Shown here: positions 7,396 through 14,960 of the stretch, in pieces
Position numbering within the stretch: position 1 is the first letter of the stretch
How the letters are laid out: each line of letters starts with the position of its first letter
IMG/VR virus record: IMGVR_UViG_3300024431_000021
Coordinates: 1-29,092 of that record
Length of the DNA: 29,092 nucleotides
DNA from: a virus
Direction: 5' to 3' (one strand)
Translations under genes and position numbers: made by a program
The notes under the pieces: generated by a model
What the model was told of the DNA's origin: nothing
Seen by the model: the letters and a program-made list of their open reading frames with translations, nothing else
Databases searched by the model: none

Positions 7396-7906
7396 CGAAT
7401 ATATCCCTTGTTAATTTAACAGTACGTGCTATCTCATGTATCTCATCCTGTGATAGTGTGGTTTTTTCTGTTACTTCTACTGTATCTCTTTTTGTTTTAA
7501 TCTCGTTAATTATCTTTCCCAAATTATTGAGTGAGTTTATACGCTTGGTAACTTCGGGATTTAATTCTCCTTTATAATCTTCTAGTTTCTCAAAAAACAT
7601 TAGTTTCTCAAAGTTATTATGAAACTCTACTTCCATCAAGTCAAGTGTTCTACCACCATATTTATCCACAAGTTTAGCAATATCCTTTCTAATTACACAT
7701 AAGGAATCTTCTTTATATTCAGTACATAAGTCATTACCACCTTTTTCTATAGGTCTAAACGGACAGTTATTACACTCAGGCGGTAGATTTCTTGCAAAGT
7801 TCAAATCCTTTACATTATGTGGTTTTTTCTTTGGTAAAGTGCGTTTATCTATTTCTAAATTAACTATGCCAGTTCTTTCATCTTTTTTCTGAAATGTCCT
7901 TACCAT
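7385..7906 (-). CDS. Cys4 protein, possible small terminase subunit
   Basis: 173 aa. After a basic N-terminus there is a four-cysteine site (C45, C48 in ECNNCPF; C61 and C70 in LCTEYKEDSLC), then a helical region (residues 72-130) and a second charged helix ending VKLTRDIFDES. It sits immediately upstream of and overlapping terL and has its own TATA-like box. A small DNA-binding terminase subunit is the usual occupant of this place, and zinc-binding plus helices would suit DNA recognition. The assignment is from position, not from a recognised TerS fold. Confidence 0.45.
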   Translation of the reverse strand: MVRTFQKKDERTGIVNLEIDKRTLPKKKPHNVKDLNFARNLPPECNNCPFRPIEKGGNDLCTEYKEDSLCVIRKDIAKLVDKYGGRTLDLMEVEFHNNFEKLMFFEKLEDYKGELNPEVTKRINSLNNLGKIINEIKTKRDTVEVTEKTTLSQDEIHEIARTVKLTRDIFDES

Positions 7907-7919
7907 ATATAAAGGTTTT

Positions 7920-8657
7920 CTAAGTAGTATTTAAGGCTTGTTGTTGCTCTACAAGTACAAGTTTTCTCATAAGGTCTACTTCATAATCATCTAAATTTAC
8001 TTTAAATACTGTTAGTGTTTCATCCCAATTAATAATAATATTCACACCTTGTTTAATTTTCTGTCCTGTACAAAACTCCCACATCTTACCGTATGCACAC
8101 ATTTGTACAAAGTAATCTTTTTTAGCACACTCTGATTTAGTTTTACGTTTCCTACTGTTTTTAAAGTCTATAATACTTAACATTCCTTCATATTCTGCTA
8201 TACAATCCACTGTTCCCGCTAATTCTAAATCATCTGAATATATTGATTTTTCTACTCCGTATATATTTCCTATTGTCGTGGCAGAAGCTAAGTGTGCCAT
8301 TAAAGGCTGAAACAAATCAGCAGGGTTAATATCTTCTATATCCTCTGCACTTTTCAATGGTACATATTTAGCATTATTAAGATAATCTTCTGCATATTTA
8401 TGTATAATATTTCCCATTTTTATAGAGTTATCACCAATTTCCTTACATCTAGCCTTAGCCTGTGTTTCACTTATCTTCTCTTTTTTAGCAACAGATGTAA
8501 CCCACCAACCATACCATTCCTTAGTATCTAATAATTTGAGTACGGTAGTTATGCTTGGGTATCTCTTACCTTCATTTGTAATATAATAATGCCCCGATTC
8601 ATCATGGTCAGTCTTGGCGAATGGTCTTATTATATCAGTTTTTATATGTTTAAACAC
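7920..8657 (-). CDS. PD-(D/E)XK nuclease, RecB/Cas4-like
   Basis: 245 aa from a GTG start at 8657. Blocks in order: KRYPSITTVL (32-40), GNIIHKYAEDYL with H86, E136 in GVEKSIY, GTVDCIAEY with D151, SIIDFKNSRK with D164 and K166, and DYFVQMCAYG with Q185 and Y189. This is the RecB-family layout H-E-D-DxK-QxxxY. These enzymes degrade or process DNA ends, and viral copies serve recombination, replication or packaging. No iron-sulfur cysteine cluster of the Cas4 type is obvious. The GTG directly abuts a palindromic divergent promoter. Confidence 0.85.
   Translation of the reverse strand: MFKHIKTDIIRPFAKTDHDESGHYYITNEGKRYPSITTVLKLLDTKEWYGWWVTSVAKKEKISETQAKARCKEIGDNSIKMGNIIHKYAEDYLNNAKYVPLKSAEDIEDINPADLFQPLMAHLASATTIGNIYGVEKSIYSDDLELAGTVDCIAEYEGMLSIIDFKNSRKRKTKSECAKKDYFVQMCAYGKMWEFCTGQKIKQGVNIIINWDETLTVFKVNLDDYEVDLMRKLVLVEQQQALNTT
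7928..7935 (-). promoter_or_regulatory. TATA-like box for the Cys4-terL operon
   Basis: Minus-strand CTTAAATA ends 21 nt before the ATG at 7906 and lies inside the last codons of the upstream nuclease gene. A new transcript therefore probably starts within the 3' end of that gene. Confidence 0.6.
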
Positions 8658-8685
8658 ATAAATACATGGTTATGTATGTATTTAT
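8658..8685. promoter_or_regulatory. Palindromic divergent promoter
   Basis: ATAAATACAT at 8658-8667 and its exact complement ATGTATTTAT at 8676-8685 flank an 8-bp spacer. The palindrome fills the whole gap between GTG (8657, minus) and ATG (8686, plus). Each arm serves as the TATA-like box about 18 nt from the gene on the far side. It could also be an operator for a dimeric regulator. Confidence 0.65.
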
Positions 8686-8838
8686 ATGTTTGCAGAAGTA
8701 GAAAGACTGTTAAAAGAAGTGAATGAAAGTGTTTTAAATACTAATAAGATATTGACAAAAATAGAGGAAAATCTTAGAGTGCCTGATGTTATTACTTGGG
8801 CTAAGGTATTAAAAGAAATACAAGAAATTAAATCGTAG
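8686..8838 (+). CDS. Small helical protein (50 aa)
   Basis: A 50-aa plus-strand frame (MFAEVERLLKEVNESVLNTN...) that reads as one or two amphipathic helices with regular hydrophobic spacing (ILTKIEENL, WAKVLKEIQEIK), compatible with a short coiled coil. It starts directly after the palindromic promoter and its stop overlaps the 3' end of the tail hub gene by 11 bp. This isolated, self-promoted position is typical of a small accessory gene. It may be a regulator or adaptor, but no family is recognised. Confidence 0.6.
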   Translation: MFAEVERLLKEVNESVLNTNKILTKIEENLRVPDVITWAKVLKEIQEIKS

Positions 8839-10963
8839 TTTCGTCTAGTGTAGTATCTAATAACCCGTCACTCATTCTACTTGTATTTACAACATCATCA
8901 TAGTAATCAATATCATTTTCTCCTACCTTAATCATTGTTTTACCTGATGGATAATGGTATTCTAATTGTCTTACAATCATAATTTCATCTAAATCATCAG
9001 TACCCCTTGTTGGATCAAATGTTATACTATCATTATATCCGTTATTACGTTTAACTTGTACTGTATGATTATATCTTACATGGTGTATTGGTGAAGATGA
9101 TTGTATTAAATATTTTGTTGGTGAAACATCCAATGATATATCACCCTGTAAATCTAAAGCAGTTCTGTTGGTTAATTCAAGTAAATCAAACTCATTATCT
9201 ATTTGTTGTACGTTTCTTCTTAATGCTCTTATTATTCCCGATGATGGTGTAAATGATTTTCTTTGTGTTGGAGTTGGAGTAGTAAGATCCATAACATCAA
9301 CATTAGCCCTGCCTGTAAGTGTAACATCATTGACTAATTTAACATCGTTTGTTTCTGAATCTTTAATATGATAAGCAATAGCAGTATCAGATGATTCTAT
9401 TCCGTTTTGATCAAATACATAGTCTGTTGCCTGACCTATATTCTGTTCTATAATTATATTTTTTCTAGGTGTCATATACATAGTAGTATCACTATATAAT
9501 AATAACACTGATAGAAACTGGAAAAATGCACCTATTTCAAGTATATTACTTCTTATATCAAAAACTATTTTTGTTGTTTCCTCAAATAAATCTACGTTTC
9601 TCACTGTAAAACTAGAATCTATTACATCAACCACCTCTTGTAATAATGGAGTAAATGATGGATATGTTATAACTTCCGAATCAGCTACAAAATTACCTGT
9701 CCAATCACTAGACACTCCTGATTCCGTACAAGCTTCACCATTTGTATATAATTTAAATGAACTTGTAAAGCTTTCTCTATCTTGTATTCTTATGGTTGCA
9801 GTTGCATCTCCTAAACTCCCTGATATATATTCAATAACTCTCCCCCTAGCACCACTTGAGCTACCTGTTATAAAGTTACCAATCTGTAAGTTACCAGATC
9901 CGTTATCAAAATCTATAGTTGTTTCTCTAAAATTACGTTCAACTGGTGGATCTCCACTTTCTATTGCATCCCCACCAAGTTTTCCCTTTGTAAATTTAAA
10001 TGAATTACTTTGACACATTAATTTATTTGATACTTGGTTACTGGTTAATTTAACAACCCTTCCCGCAAACTTCATAACCTGTGGAATTGGTTTTGACCAT
10101 CTAATTCTTTCTGCCTCTTCATCATCCAAATCAGTTCCACAATATACTCTAATCTCATGTATTTGTCCTATATACTCATCATTAGTTGAAGTTTCTGTAT
10201 CACCAAATACCATTGGTACAGTTGTTGTAGGTTGCATAGTCCTAGATTCATTTACTGATATTTCTTCAATACCATCAACATAAGCTTTTATTTTTCCATC
10301 TTGACCTCTTTTCACTCTTATATGGACAGGAGATCCGTCTGTGTGCATTATTAAACCATTAGTTGTTCCTTGAGCCGAAAAAATACCACCAGTTGTATGA
10401 TATAGTATATGTACCTTCCATGATGGATCGTCACCATTAGTACCTTGGAATCCTATATCAAGACCTTTGTTACCATCTTTAAGTGACCATAGTATAGGTT
10501 CTTTAGTACCATCCTGAAGCTGTGTTGTATTAGGTGTAAATTTTATATGTATATCAAACTGTTTTGATAGGTCTATTTTTCCACCATCTTCTACTCGTGC
10601 ATTTGGTACTTCCACTCCCTGAGCATCAGCTGTGAAATCAAGTGCATAGTGTCCTCTATATCTTCCCGATGTTACTTTAACAAACCTAGATGTTGGTGGA
10701 TCTATAGGATCTTGATCAAATCCTGATTCATCTAAACATGACAAGTGCATGGGGTATATTGCTCTTAAATAAGTTGTATCTATTATATCCTGTATGTAAG
10801 TTATCTCAAAATTCTCTTTTATATTATTACTCGTTGGAAATGAAACATCAAGTGTATCTGGTTTTTTATTACCTTCCAATTTTACAATCGCACGTAAAGG
10901 AAAATATGCGTGTGTTGAAAAAGGACTCTCATTTGATTTCACTATACATCTAACAAGAGGCAT
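8828..10963 (-). CDS. Tail hub or tail-tip protein with LamG-like insertion
   Basis: 711 aa, directly after the FnIII tail protein in transcription order, where tail-tip or baseplate-hub proteins lie. The N-terminal 60 residues and the part after about residue 295 (MKFAGRVVKLTSN; later SSFTVRNVDLF, TNRTALDLQGDISLD, MIVRQLEYHYPSGKTMIKVG) have the strand-rich look of a hub fold. Residues 100-285 resemble a concanavalin/LamG lectin domain: GHYALDFTA, QFDIHIKFTPN, DGSPVHIRVKR, GKIKAYVDG and EYIGQIHEIRVYCG. Such a lectin-like insertion suggests carbohydrate contact at the tail tip. The domain calls come from sequence pattern; the hub role is from order. Confidence 0.65.
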   Translation of the reverse strand: MPLVRCIVKSNESPFSTHAYFPLRAIVKLEGNKKPDTLDVSFPTSNNIKENFEITYIQDIIDTTYLRAIYPMHLSCLDESGFDQDPIDPPTSRFVKVTSGRYRGHYALDFTADAQGVEVPNARVEDGGKIDLSKQFDIHIKFTPNTTQLQDGTKEPILWSLKDGNKGLDIGFQGTNGDDPSWKVHILYHTTGGIFSAQGTTNGLIMHTDGSPVHIRVKRGQDGKIKAYVDGIEEISVNESRTMQPTTTVPMVFGDTETSTNDEYIGQIHEIRVYCGTDLDDEEAERIRWSKPIPQVMKFAGRVVKLTSNQVSNKLMCQSNSFKFTKGKLGGDAIESGDPPVERNFRETTIDFDNGSGNLQIGNFITGSSSGARGRVIEYISGSLGDATATIRIQDRESFTSSFKLYTNGEACTESGVSSDWTGNFVADSEVITYPSFTPLLQEVVDVIDSSFTVRNVDLFEETTKIVFDIRSNILEIGAFFQFLSVLLLYSDTTMYMTPRKNIIIEQNIGQATDYVFDQNGIESSDTAIAYHIKDSETNDVKLVNDVTLTGRANVDVMDLTTPTPTQRKSFTPSSGIIRALRRNVQQIDNEFDLLELTNRTALDLQGDISLDVSPTKYLIQSSSPIHHVRYNHTVQVKRNNGYNDSITFDPTRGTDDLDEIMIVRQLEYHYPSGKTMIKVGENDIDYYDDVVNTSRMSDGLLDTTLDETTI

Positions 10964-10964
10964 A

Positions 10965-11762
10965 CTAAGCTTGCACCACTACATTTTTAAGTTTAGATGG
11001 TTTGCCAAATCCTAACACTGTAAAAGGCACTACAGCCACTTCATATACTTCATTATCTAATCCACCACTTGATATATCATCTAGGAATGTGACTGGTGGA
11101 GTACCACTTACATCTGTAAACAGAAAAGGATCTGATGTTCCGAATTTTCTGTAGTGTACCCTGTAAAGAGTAAGGGCACTTGTACCGGGATCTTGAGGCA
11201 CATCCCAATCTGCATCTATTTCACCAGATGCGGGTGATGTAACTACTAAATTAAGTGGTTCACTTGAAACATCTACTGCAAATCCTAATGCAACGTTTCC
11301 TTCAAAGAACTTTGCTTGAGCTTTAAATGTAAGTAATTCGGGATCTGCCATGCCAAAACCAAACTGTGCAAATGTACCGTCAAAAGTAATGTCCTGACTG
11401 GTATCTGCATTATCAAGTCGAAGTATTAGTTGATAACTATCTGCGATTGATTTAGGTCTAAATTCTTTCCTGATAAATTCTATCTGTTCTCTTACTGTTG
11501 AAGAAGGAAATCCGGTTGGTGCATCAAATTTTGTTTCTAAATTAACTCCATTATTGTCTTTTACAATCCAGTTTAATGTTATATCAGAACTGTTACCCTC
11601 AATTTTTATAAGTACATTTTCATTAGAATCTTCTTCTGGTAGTGGCATTGGACTTACAGGGGTATTAATATTATATTGTAATCGTTTAAAATTACCCAAT
11701 TTATACCTATATAATTCAGTAGTTGAATTGGCTACAAATTTAACTATAAATATACTACCCAT
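10965..11762 (-). CDS. Tail protein with C-terminal FnIII domain (Dit-like position)
   Basis: 265 aa, placed between the tape measure and the hub, where siphoviruses encode the distal tail protein. The N-terminal 165 residues are mixed beta with a short helix (TVREQIEFIRKEF). Residues of about 168-265 form a fibronectin type III-like domain: PLNLVVTSPASGEIDADWDV, SALTLYRVHYRKFG, VTFLDDISSGG, EVYEVAVVPFTVLGFGKPS. Its ATG overlaps the tape-measure stop (TAATG). FnIII modules on tail proteins usually aid surface adhesion. The Dit label is positional only. Confidence 0.6.
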   Translation of the reverse strand: MGSIFIVKFVANSTTELYRYKLGNFKRLQYNINTPVSPMPLPEEDSNENVLIKIEGNSSDITLNWIVKDNNGVNLETKFDAPTGFPSSTVREQIEFIRKEFRPKSIADSYQLILRLDNADTSQDITFDGTFAQFGFGMADPELLTFKAQAKFFEGNVALGFAVDVSSEPLNLVVTSPASGEIDADWDVPQDPGTSALTLYRVHYRKFGTSDPFLFTDVSGTPPVTFLDDISSGGLDNEVYEVAVVPFTVLGFGKPSKLKNVVVQA

Positions 11763-12961
11763 TATGGAAACACACTCTTTAATGAATCACTTAGGGAGCT
11801 TTTAATATCATCAATAAAATCTGGTATTCCGTTATTGTTAGAATCAGATAACGCAATTATTACTGGATTTATTACTGTTTGTTGTATTTGTTTTTGAGCT
11901 GCACCAGTTATCATGTCTATTAACCCAGTTATCAATCCCCATACTAAATCCATTAATTCCTGAGCACTAGACATAATTGATGTTATTCTAGCATTTACAT
12001 CATCCCATGTTGGTAGACTCAGCCCATCAATCCATGTTGTTATATCTAGTATAAATACATCCCATGTAGGTAGTGAAAAATCTAAATGCCCAATCCATCT
12101 GTCTATAAAACCATTTATTAATCCCCAACCCGGTAATTTACTAACCTGTTCTAATATCCACGCTCTTATACCAGCTCCAATTCCATCAAATGAAGGAAGT
12201 TCTAATGAATCTATCCAATTTGTAACAAATAGTGAAATACCGGCTAGTGAGGGAAGATTTAATGAATCTATCCAGTTTGTAACAAATAGTGAAATACCGG
12301 CTAGTGAGGGAAGGTCTAATGAATCTACCCAATTTGTAACAAATAGTGAAAAATCTGCTAGTGAAGGAAGATTTAAGTTATTTATCCATTTTTCAATTCC
12401 AAGTTGAAGCTTCATAAGATGCCCTTGTACTGAACCAAGTATGGCTTCAATATTAATTATAAACGAACCACCAACCCCACCAAGAGTTGCTATAATTGAA
12501 CCTATTGGATTATTAATGAAAGCTTGACCAGCTTTTGCACCAGCTGTCATAAACCAATTTCTTGAAAGTCTATACCAAGGGATTGCAATATTTCTTAAAA
12601 AGTATAGAATTATAGGTCTGAGAAAGAATCCAATAAAGTCTCCGATTGGTCTTAATATTAACATTATTCCAAAATTAAATAGTTTTAACATTTGTTGTAA
12701 CATTGGAGAGGATTGAATTAACATATCAGTTAGTTTTCTAACCATAGCTACTATTGCTATTACACCTACAGCTATTCCCGCAATTTTAGCTATGTTCTTC
12801 ATCATATTAGCATTTTTTCCACCGCCACCAGCAACAGTGGTCATTTGACTACCAATTCCACCAGCTTTACCGCCACCTACAATATTCATTAGTCGTTGCT
12901 CTATGGCTCTAATCTTAGTATCATCAATATCTATTTTTAGAGTATATACGTTACTGCTCAT
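11762..12961 (-). CDS. Tape measure protein
   Basis: 399 aa, short for the family, which would predict a short tail. It lies right after the frameshifted tail chaperone, the diagnostic position. Gly-rich N-terminus, then hydrophobic helices (about 55-80, IAKIAGIAVGVIAIVAMV; 95-130, GDFIGFFLRPIILYFLRNI). Residues 200-280 hold a 19-residue repeat (NWIDSLNLPSLAGISLFVT) with further W-containing variants after it. The C-terminus contains DSNNNGIPDFID, an acidic calcium-binding-like loop. The ATG overlaps the stop of the frameshift product (ATGA), and its own stop overlaps the next gene (TAATG). It sets tail length and threads the tail tube. Confidence 0.8.
   Translation of the reverse strand: MSSNVYTLKIDIDDTKIRAIEQRLMNIVGGGKAGGIGSQMTTVAGGGGKNANMMKNIAKIAGIAVGVIAIVAMVRKLTDMLIQSSPMLQQMLKLFNFGIMLILRPIGDFIGFFLRPIILYFLRNIAIPWYRLSRNWFMTAGAKAGQAFINNPIGSIIATLGGVGGSFIINIEAILGSVQGHLMKLQLGIEKWINNLNLPSLADFSLFVTNWVDSLDLPSLAGISLFVTNWIDSLNLPSLAGISLFVTNWIDSLELPSFDGIGAGIRAWILEQVSKLPGWGLINGFIDRWIGHLDFSLPTWDVFILDITTWIDGLSLPTWDDVNARITSIMSSAQELMDLVWGLITGLIDMITGAAQKQIQQTVINPVIIALSDSNNNGIPDFIDDIKSSLSDSLKSVFP
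12204..12374 (-). repeat. 57-bp direct repeats in the tape measure gene
   Basis: Three consecutive 57-bp units start at 12204, 12261 and 12318 and are nearly identical in DNA, with a more diverged partial copy on each side. Each unit encodes 19 residues (NWIDSLxLPSLAGISLFVT). The high identity points to recent in-frame duplication. Confidence 0.85.
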
Positions 12962-13451
12962 CTTAATTTAATCCCGCCAATAACGTCTTTAAGCATTTGC
13001 ATACTTATAAACATTGTATCATGTACGTATTTTGCTGGTAGTTTATCAACTGTAAATTTATCCCACCCAAATGCTAATGCACAATAAGCGTAAACCTGTC
13101 CTTCTACTGTTTTGGAATTTCCACTTGACTCATCCCTAGGTTGCTGAAATAGCTCTCTAAAGGGATTATTTTCATAATCTCTCCTAAGATTATACTTAGT
13201 TCACTCATTGGCAAATCCTTCATTTTAACCAGATTTGTAGCTGGAAATGGTAAACCAGAAATTATGGTCTTTGATAGTAAAACATCACAAAAGTTATTAA
13301 AATTAAAATCTTTTTGACCGTTTTCCAACTGTCTGACAGATTTAGACAAAAGATCCTGTGTTTCTCCCCAAGTTAAATCAGTCTTTATTTTAACTGTTAC
13401 TTCTTCACCATTAACCTTACATTTAAAATCATGTGTTGTGATAACAGCCAT
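12958..13451 (-). CDS. Tail assembly chaperone, -1 frameshift fusion (gpGT-like)
   Basis: Translation of the first 98 codons from 13451, followed by a -1 shift at CCCTTTA (13164-13158), continues for 66 codons in the overlapping frame. It starts RELFQQPRDESSGNSKTVEG, passes through VYAYCALAFGWDKF and ends GGIKLR with a TGA overlapping the tape measure ATG. The result is a 164-aa fusion. The -1 frame is open from well before the slip site to the tape measure gene and explains the otherwise empty 143 bp. A short and a frameshifted long chaperone upstream of the tape measure is a conserved arrangement in long-tailed phages. No product data exist here. Confidence 0.8.
13104..13451 (-). CDS. Tail assembly chaperone, short form (gpG-like)
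   Basis: 115 aa, between tail tube and tape measure. It has a strand-rich start (DFKCKVNGEEVTVKIKTDLT) and then helices (WGETQDLLSKSVRQLENGQ, LSIILGEIMKII). In long-tailed phages the gene at this place makes a chaperone that coats the tape measure during tail assembly, as a major short product and a minor frameshifted long one. The slippery heptamer lies at codons 97-98, 17 codons before this stop. It has its own TATA-like box 21 nt upstream. Confidence 0.75.
   Translation of the reverse strand: MAVITTHDFKCKVNGEEVTVKIKTDLTWGETQDLLSKSVRQLENGQKDFNFNNFCDVLLSKTIISGLPFPATNLVKMKDLPMSELSIILGEIMKIIPLESYFSNLGMSQVEIPKQ
13158..13164 (-). promoter_or_regulatory. -1 ribosomal frameshift site CCCTTTA
   Basis: In the zero frame the bases read ATC CCT TTA, so C CCT TTA fits the X XXY YYZ slippery heptamer exactly (XXX = CCC, YYY = TTT). 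The -1 frame downstream is open to the tape measure start. No stimulatory hairpin or pseudoknot was obvious by eye. Confidence 0.7.
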
Positions 13452-13472
13452 ATATTATATAATATATGTGAT

Positions 13473-13481
13473 GTATATAAG
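13473..13481 (-). promoter_or_regulatory. TATA-like box for the chaperone-tail operon
   Basis: Minus-strand CTTATATAC ends 21 nt before the ATG at 13451. It likely starts a transcript covering chaperone, tape measure, FnIII protein and tail hub, which have no gaps large enough for further promoters. Confidence 0.55.
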
Positions 13482-13486
13482 CCTTT

Positions 13487-14461
13487 CTAAACTGAATCTG
13501 GTAAATCTGCGAGTTCGTTCTTGGCTATTACATTAATTCCTCTTGCTTGAAAATCAAGATTCTCAATTACCAATTCTCCGGGTTCAATACCAACTGTGCT
13601 GTGTACTGAAAAACTAACCCCGCTTAATTTAATTACGATTTCTCTTAAAGCATCACCAGCACCACCATTTGATAATGTGATTACCATTTCATTTGATGAT
13701 TCTGCTCTTCCTAAAACTTCTTCCCAAAAATGTGAATCCTTTAATGTTACACCTACTTTACCAGTTAGTTCTAATATCTTTCTATAAGCATCTTCACTGT
13801 TTGCAGAGTTAAATCCATAAACTAATTCTGCGTTTGAGTTAATATTCAAGTCGAATGTTTGTATTGTAGTAAGTGTACTACCTGTTGTTGGATCTGTTAT
13901 TAATACATGGACAAATGTATATGGTATTTCCCCTGCTAATGGCACACCATCCGGTTCAGTAAATGTTTGATTAACTGTTTCCTCACCCCAAATTAATTCT
14001 TGTGTTATTTTAACAGTTTCATTTAATGCCATTTTAAAAGATAGTGAAGGACATACTACACCGACTGGTAATCTTGTATAATCAGAATTTACATCGAAAC
14101 CAATTTGGAGTGCCATTGAATTAATAGTCTTAATTGTTGATCCATTTATTGTTGGATCTGAATCCCATTCATGCGAAAATAATGTAGAACCAGAAGAATC
14201 TACAGAATCTAAAATTGCCTCAAAGAACCAAGGATTGCTTACAACATATTCCATACTAACCTTGCCCTCATTTTTACCCCATGCAAATGTTTCCAATTCT
14301 GGTGAATATAATTGACCAAGTGGAATCTGATTATTCTTAAATTCTAAACCAGTAGCCTTTACTTCTTTACCAAATTGTATTGGAAAACTGGTAGTTGCTC
14401 CGCCACCAAAATCATCCTCATAAGCATACTCTACATATACACTAGAAGCTGATCTTGTCAT
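13487..14461 (-). CDS. Major tail tube protein
   Basis: 324 aa, directly before the tail chaperone and after the tail terminator. It is rich in beta strands and Thr/Ser/Gly, with typical tube-protein features: an N-terminal VYVEYAYEDDFGGG segment, GKVSMEYVVSNPWFFEAIL, the strand LSFKMALNETVKITQELIWG, and a C-terminal half (ALREIVIKLSGVSFSVHS, PGELVIENLDFQARGINVIA) with the closing-strand character of tube folds. The tube forms the hollow tail shaft. It is a single gene with its own TATA-like box, which fits high expression. No sheath gene is seen, so a siphovirus tail is likely. Confidence 0.75.
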   Translation of the reverse strand: MTRSASSVYVEYAYEDDFGGGATTSFPIQFGKEVKATGLEFKNNQIPLGQLYSPELETFAWGKNEGKVSMEYVVSNPWFFEAILDSVDSSGSTLFSHEWDSDPTINGSTIKTINSMALQIGFDVNSDYTRLPVGVVCPSLSFKMALNETVKITQELIWGEETVNQTFTEPDGVPLAGEIPYTFVHVLITDPTTGSTLTTIQTFDLNINSNAELVYGFNSANSEDAYRKILELTGKVGVTLKDSHFWEEVLGRAESSNEMVITLSNGGAGDALREIVIKLSGVSFSVHSTVGIEPGELVIENLDFQARGINVIAKNELADLPDSV

Positions 14462-14482
14462 AGTCTTAGTTTATATACAAGG

Positions 14483-14490
14483 TATTTAAA
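14483..14490 (-). promoter_or_regulatory. TATA-like box for the tail tube gene
   Basis: Minus-strand TTTAAATA ends 21 nt before the ATG at 14461, with no Shine-Dalgarno sequence between. Confidence 0.65.
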
Positions 14491-14495
14491 TATTT

Positions 14496-14960
14496 TCATG
14501 GGTTAAACCTGAGTGCATCTACGTCTATGGTATATCTGAATATATTTCTAAATTCTTCGTTTAATGAGGTTATATTTCCGGGTAATATTTGAATATAATC
14601 CCGATTATTTATGGTAGTTACGACATTATTCTTCAATATTCTTACTATTTCATCTACTAATTGTAATACTCTATCTTCACTTACGCTCGTATATACATCT
14701 ATTGTTACTGATATGTCATGTAACCAGTCATAGTCAAACGTACCGTCTGCACTTACACCTGAAATTAGACTAAATATCTTTGGATCTTCCGTATCTAATT
14801 CAACAATAACCTCGTCATAAGCCCTTTTACCTACTCCCACAGCCTTGATCTTCCATTTAGTTGTAAATGTAGGCAGTTTACCACCATTAATTGTCCAATT
14901 ATTTTTTAGGTGTGATACAATATCGTTTGCAAATGGTAGTCCAGCCATTCCATCGGTCAT
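14496..14960 (-). CDS. Tail terminator / tail completion protein
   Basis: 154 aa, between the gp10-like gene and the tail tube, where the tail terminator normally lies. The layout suits that alpha-beta fold: helix MAGLPFANDIVSHLKNNWTI, strands YDEVIVELDT and DISVTIDVYTS, helix EDRVLQLVDEIVRILKNNV, then a final strand RNIFRYTIDVDALRF. Terminators cap the tube and join it to the head. GGGGGA lies 8-9 bases before the ATG, and the gene overlaps its upstream neighbour by 4 bp. The call combines position and secondary-structure pattern. Confidence 0.65.
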   Translation of the reverse strand: MTDGMAGLPFANDIVSHLKNNWTINGGKLPTFTTKWKIKAVGVGKRAYDEVIVELDTEDPKIFSLISGVSADGTFDYDWLHDISVTIDVYTSVSEDRVLQLVDEIVRILKNNVVTTINNRDYIQILPGNITSLNEEFRNIFRYTIDVDALRFNP

